The position numbers were made by a program, and so were the translations under genes. 5,949 nucleotides of DNA, taken from Chloroflexota bacterium (GTDB taxonomy: Bacteria; Chloroflexota; Anaerolineae; Anaerolineales; DRKV01). Of the stretch, positions 4,844 to 5,949 are shown piece after piece (within the stretch, counting starts at the first letter, position 1; every line of letters begins with the position of its first letter). The notes under the pieces were generated by a model. The model saw only the letters and a program-made list of their open reading frames with translations. It was not told the DNA's origin and did not search any database. The DNA lies in the NCBI GenBank assembly GCA_011051635.1, contig DRKV01000097.1:1-5949 (forward strand). The letters are read 5' to 3'.

Positions 4844-5949
4844 ATGAAAAACTACCCTCACATCGGCATCCAGATTCCCGAAATCCTCCTGCCCCGTGAA
4901 GGCATAGACCTCACCAAATGGGCGGTCATCGCCTGCGACCAGTTCACCTCCGAGCCGGAATACTGGCACAAAGTCGAGGAAATCGTCGGCGAGGCCCCCT
5001 CCACCCTCAACCTCGTCCTCCCCGAAGTCTACCTCGAAGAGCCGGATGTCCCCCAGCGGGTGCAGAAAATCCAGCAAACCATGCGCGACTACCTCGAACA
5101 GGGCATTTTCACCAGCCGCGAGGGCTTCATCTACGTCGAGCGCACCGTGGGCGGCAAAACCCGCAAGGGACTTCTCCTGGCCCTCGACCTGGAACACTAC
5201 GACTACAACAAAGGCGCCAGCAGCCTGATTCGCGCCACCGAGGGCACCATTCTGGAACGCCTCCCACCCCGCATGAAAATTCGGGAAGGCGCTCCCCTGG
5301 AACTCCCGCACATCCTGGTGCTGATTGACGACCCCGAAGGCACCGTCATCGAACCGCTCACCGCCCAAAAGGAACGCCTGACCCCTCTTTACGACTTCGA
5401 CCTGATGCTGGGCAGCGGACATTTGAGCGGCTACGCCGTGGAAGATGCAGACCTGGAACGCGGGGTGGTTGCCGCTTTGGAAAATCTCGCCCACCCCGAA
5501 AGTTTCACCGCCAAATACGGCATCCCGCAGGATTCCCCCGTCCTGCTCTTTGCGATGGGCGACGGCAACCACTCCCTGGCGACCGCCAAAGCCATCTGGG
5601 AGAAAATCAAAGGCACGGTCGGCATGGAACACCCCGCCCGCTATGCCCTGGTGGAAATCGAGAATGTCCACGACAGCGGCCTGCTCTTCGAGCCAATTCA
5701 CCGCCTCCTGTTCGGCCTGCAAAAGGACATCTTCGCCGAAATGCGCGCCTGGTACGGCGAGAACTACGCCTACCGCCCCGCCGCCAATCAGGAGGAGATG
5801 GCCGCCCGTGTCGCGAGCAAAGCGAGCGGAGCGAGCGAAGCGGAGGGCAAGCATCTCATCGGCGTGGTCCCCTCCCAGGGGTTTGGAACTCTCGAAATCG
5901 CCAATCCCGCCTCCAACCTGCCCGTCGGCACCCTGCAAGCCTTCCTGGA
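4844..5949 (+). CDS. DUF1015 family protein, 5' part (runs off the window)
   Basis: The frame is open from ATG 4844 to the window end with no stop, giving 368 residues and two extra bases; family members are usually a little over 400, so perhaps 40-70 residues are missing. AGGAG at 4833-4837, six bases from the ATG, supports the start. Recognisable segments: WAVIACDQFTSEPEYWHKV (26-44), LIRATEGTILERLPPRMKIR (128-147), PHILVLIDDPEGT (155-167), and the family's most distinctive motif FAMGDGNHSLATAKA (236-250), whose Asp-Gly-Asn-His suggests a catalytic or ligand site. The function is not settled to my knowledge; I have only an unverified recollection of free-serine kinase activity being linked to this family. 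Residues 324-335 (ASKASGASEAEG) come from a 9-bp DNA repeat and look like a surface-loop insertion. The gene appears to have its own promoter, separate from the degV operon. Confidence 0.85.
   Translation, partial: MKNYPHIGIQIPEILLPREGIDLTKWAVIACDQFTSEPEYWHKVEEIVGEAPSTLNLVLPEVYLEEPDVPQRVQKIQQTMRDYLEQGIFTSREGFIYVERTVGGKTRKGLLLALDLEHYDYNKGASSLIRATEGTILERLPPRMKIREGAPLELPHILVLIDDPEGTVIEPLTAQKERLTPLYDFDLMLGSGHLSGYAVEDADLERGVVAALENLAHPESFTAKYGIPQDSPVLLFAMGDGNHSLATAKAIWEKIKGTVGMEHPARYALVEIENVHDSGLLFEPIHRLLFGLQKDIFAEMRAWYGENYAYRPAANQEEMAARVASKASGASEAEGKHLIGVVPSQGFGTLEIANPASNLPVGTLQAFL
5813..5848 (+). repeat. In-frame 9-bp tandem repeat inside the DUF1015 gene
   Basis: Four 9-bp units in codon phase: GCGAGCAAA, GCGAGCGGA, GCGAGCGAA, and a decayed GCGGAGGGC. 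They encode Ala-Ser-Lys, Ala-Ser-Gly, Ala-Ser-Glu and Ala-Glu-Gly at residues 324-335, a flexible hydrophilic stretch between a helix (QEEMAARV) and the strand HLIGVVP. The unit length keeps the reading frame. Confidence 0.85.

Noticed and set aside
4629..4847. A 72-codon frame across the intergenic repeats before DUF1015.
   Set aside because: Its N-terminal half is translated 31-bp repeat and the rest is translated terminator and 8-bp array; there is no ribosome binding site.
4826..5938. A 370-codon minus-strand frame over the DUF1015 gene.
   Set aside because: The plus strand has an equally open frame with DUF1015 motifs, a ribosome binding site and a promoter; the minus frame has none of these.

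Overview
The window is a stretch of ordinary bacterial chromosome, roughly 60% G+C, holding six protein genes and an unusual density of short tandem repeats in and around the gene leaders. The mix suggests a member of the Chloroflexota, perhaps class Anaerolineae: a DUF309 protein, a class I arginyl-tRNA synthetase, two adjacent DegV/FakB proteins, a DUF1015 protein, and non-coding DNA rich in 7- and 8-bp repeats. This is inference from style and gene content; no rRNA or other marker is present to prove it.

Layout. (1) 1-372, plus strand: 3' part of a DUF309 gene, meeting argS tail to tail with a 26-bp overlap. (2) 347-2149, minus strand: complete argS. (3) 2150-2357: a 208-bp gap made almost entirely of an 8-bp tandem array touching the argS start, a 7-bp tandem array, and a GC-rich hairpin just after rpsT. 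(4) 2358-2636, minus strand: rpsT (ribosomal protein S20), started by TTG behind a strong ribosome binding site and served by a near-consensus sigma-70 promoter (TTGACA-17-TAGAAT) at 2715-2743. (5) 2877-3725 and 3749-4597, plus strand: two degV/fakB paralogues of identical length (282 aa) and about 68% identity by hand count, 23 bp apart, clearly one operon. (6) 4598-4843: a 31-bp repeat (2.7 copies), a TTGACA promoter, a hairpin-plus-T-tract terminator and a second 8-bp array. (7) 4844 to the window edge, plus strand: 5' part of a DUF1015 gene with an in-frame 9-bp repeat.

How the genes work together. rpsT and argS both serve translation and are probably at least partly co-transcribed leftward from the rpsT promoter. 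The two DegV proteins should each carry a fatty acid for phosphorylation by a fatty acid kinase (FakA) that is not in the window; two carriers side by side suggest different acyl-chain preferences. The DUF309 and DUF1015 genes are not tied functionally to the rest.

I see no unknown multi-gene system here. The most interesting material is the set of five different short-period repeat tracts within 4 kb, two of which occupy the same position relative to a start codon, and a terminator that straddles the predicted start point of the next gene's promoter.
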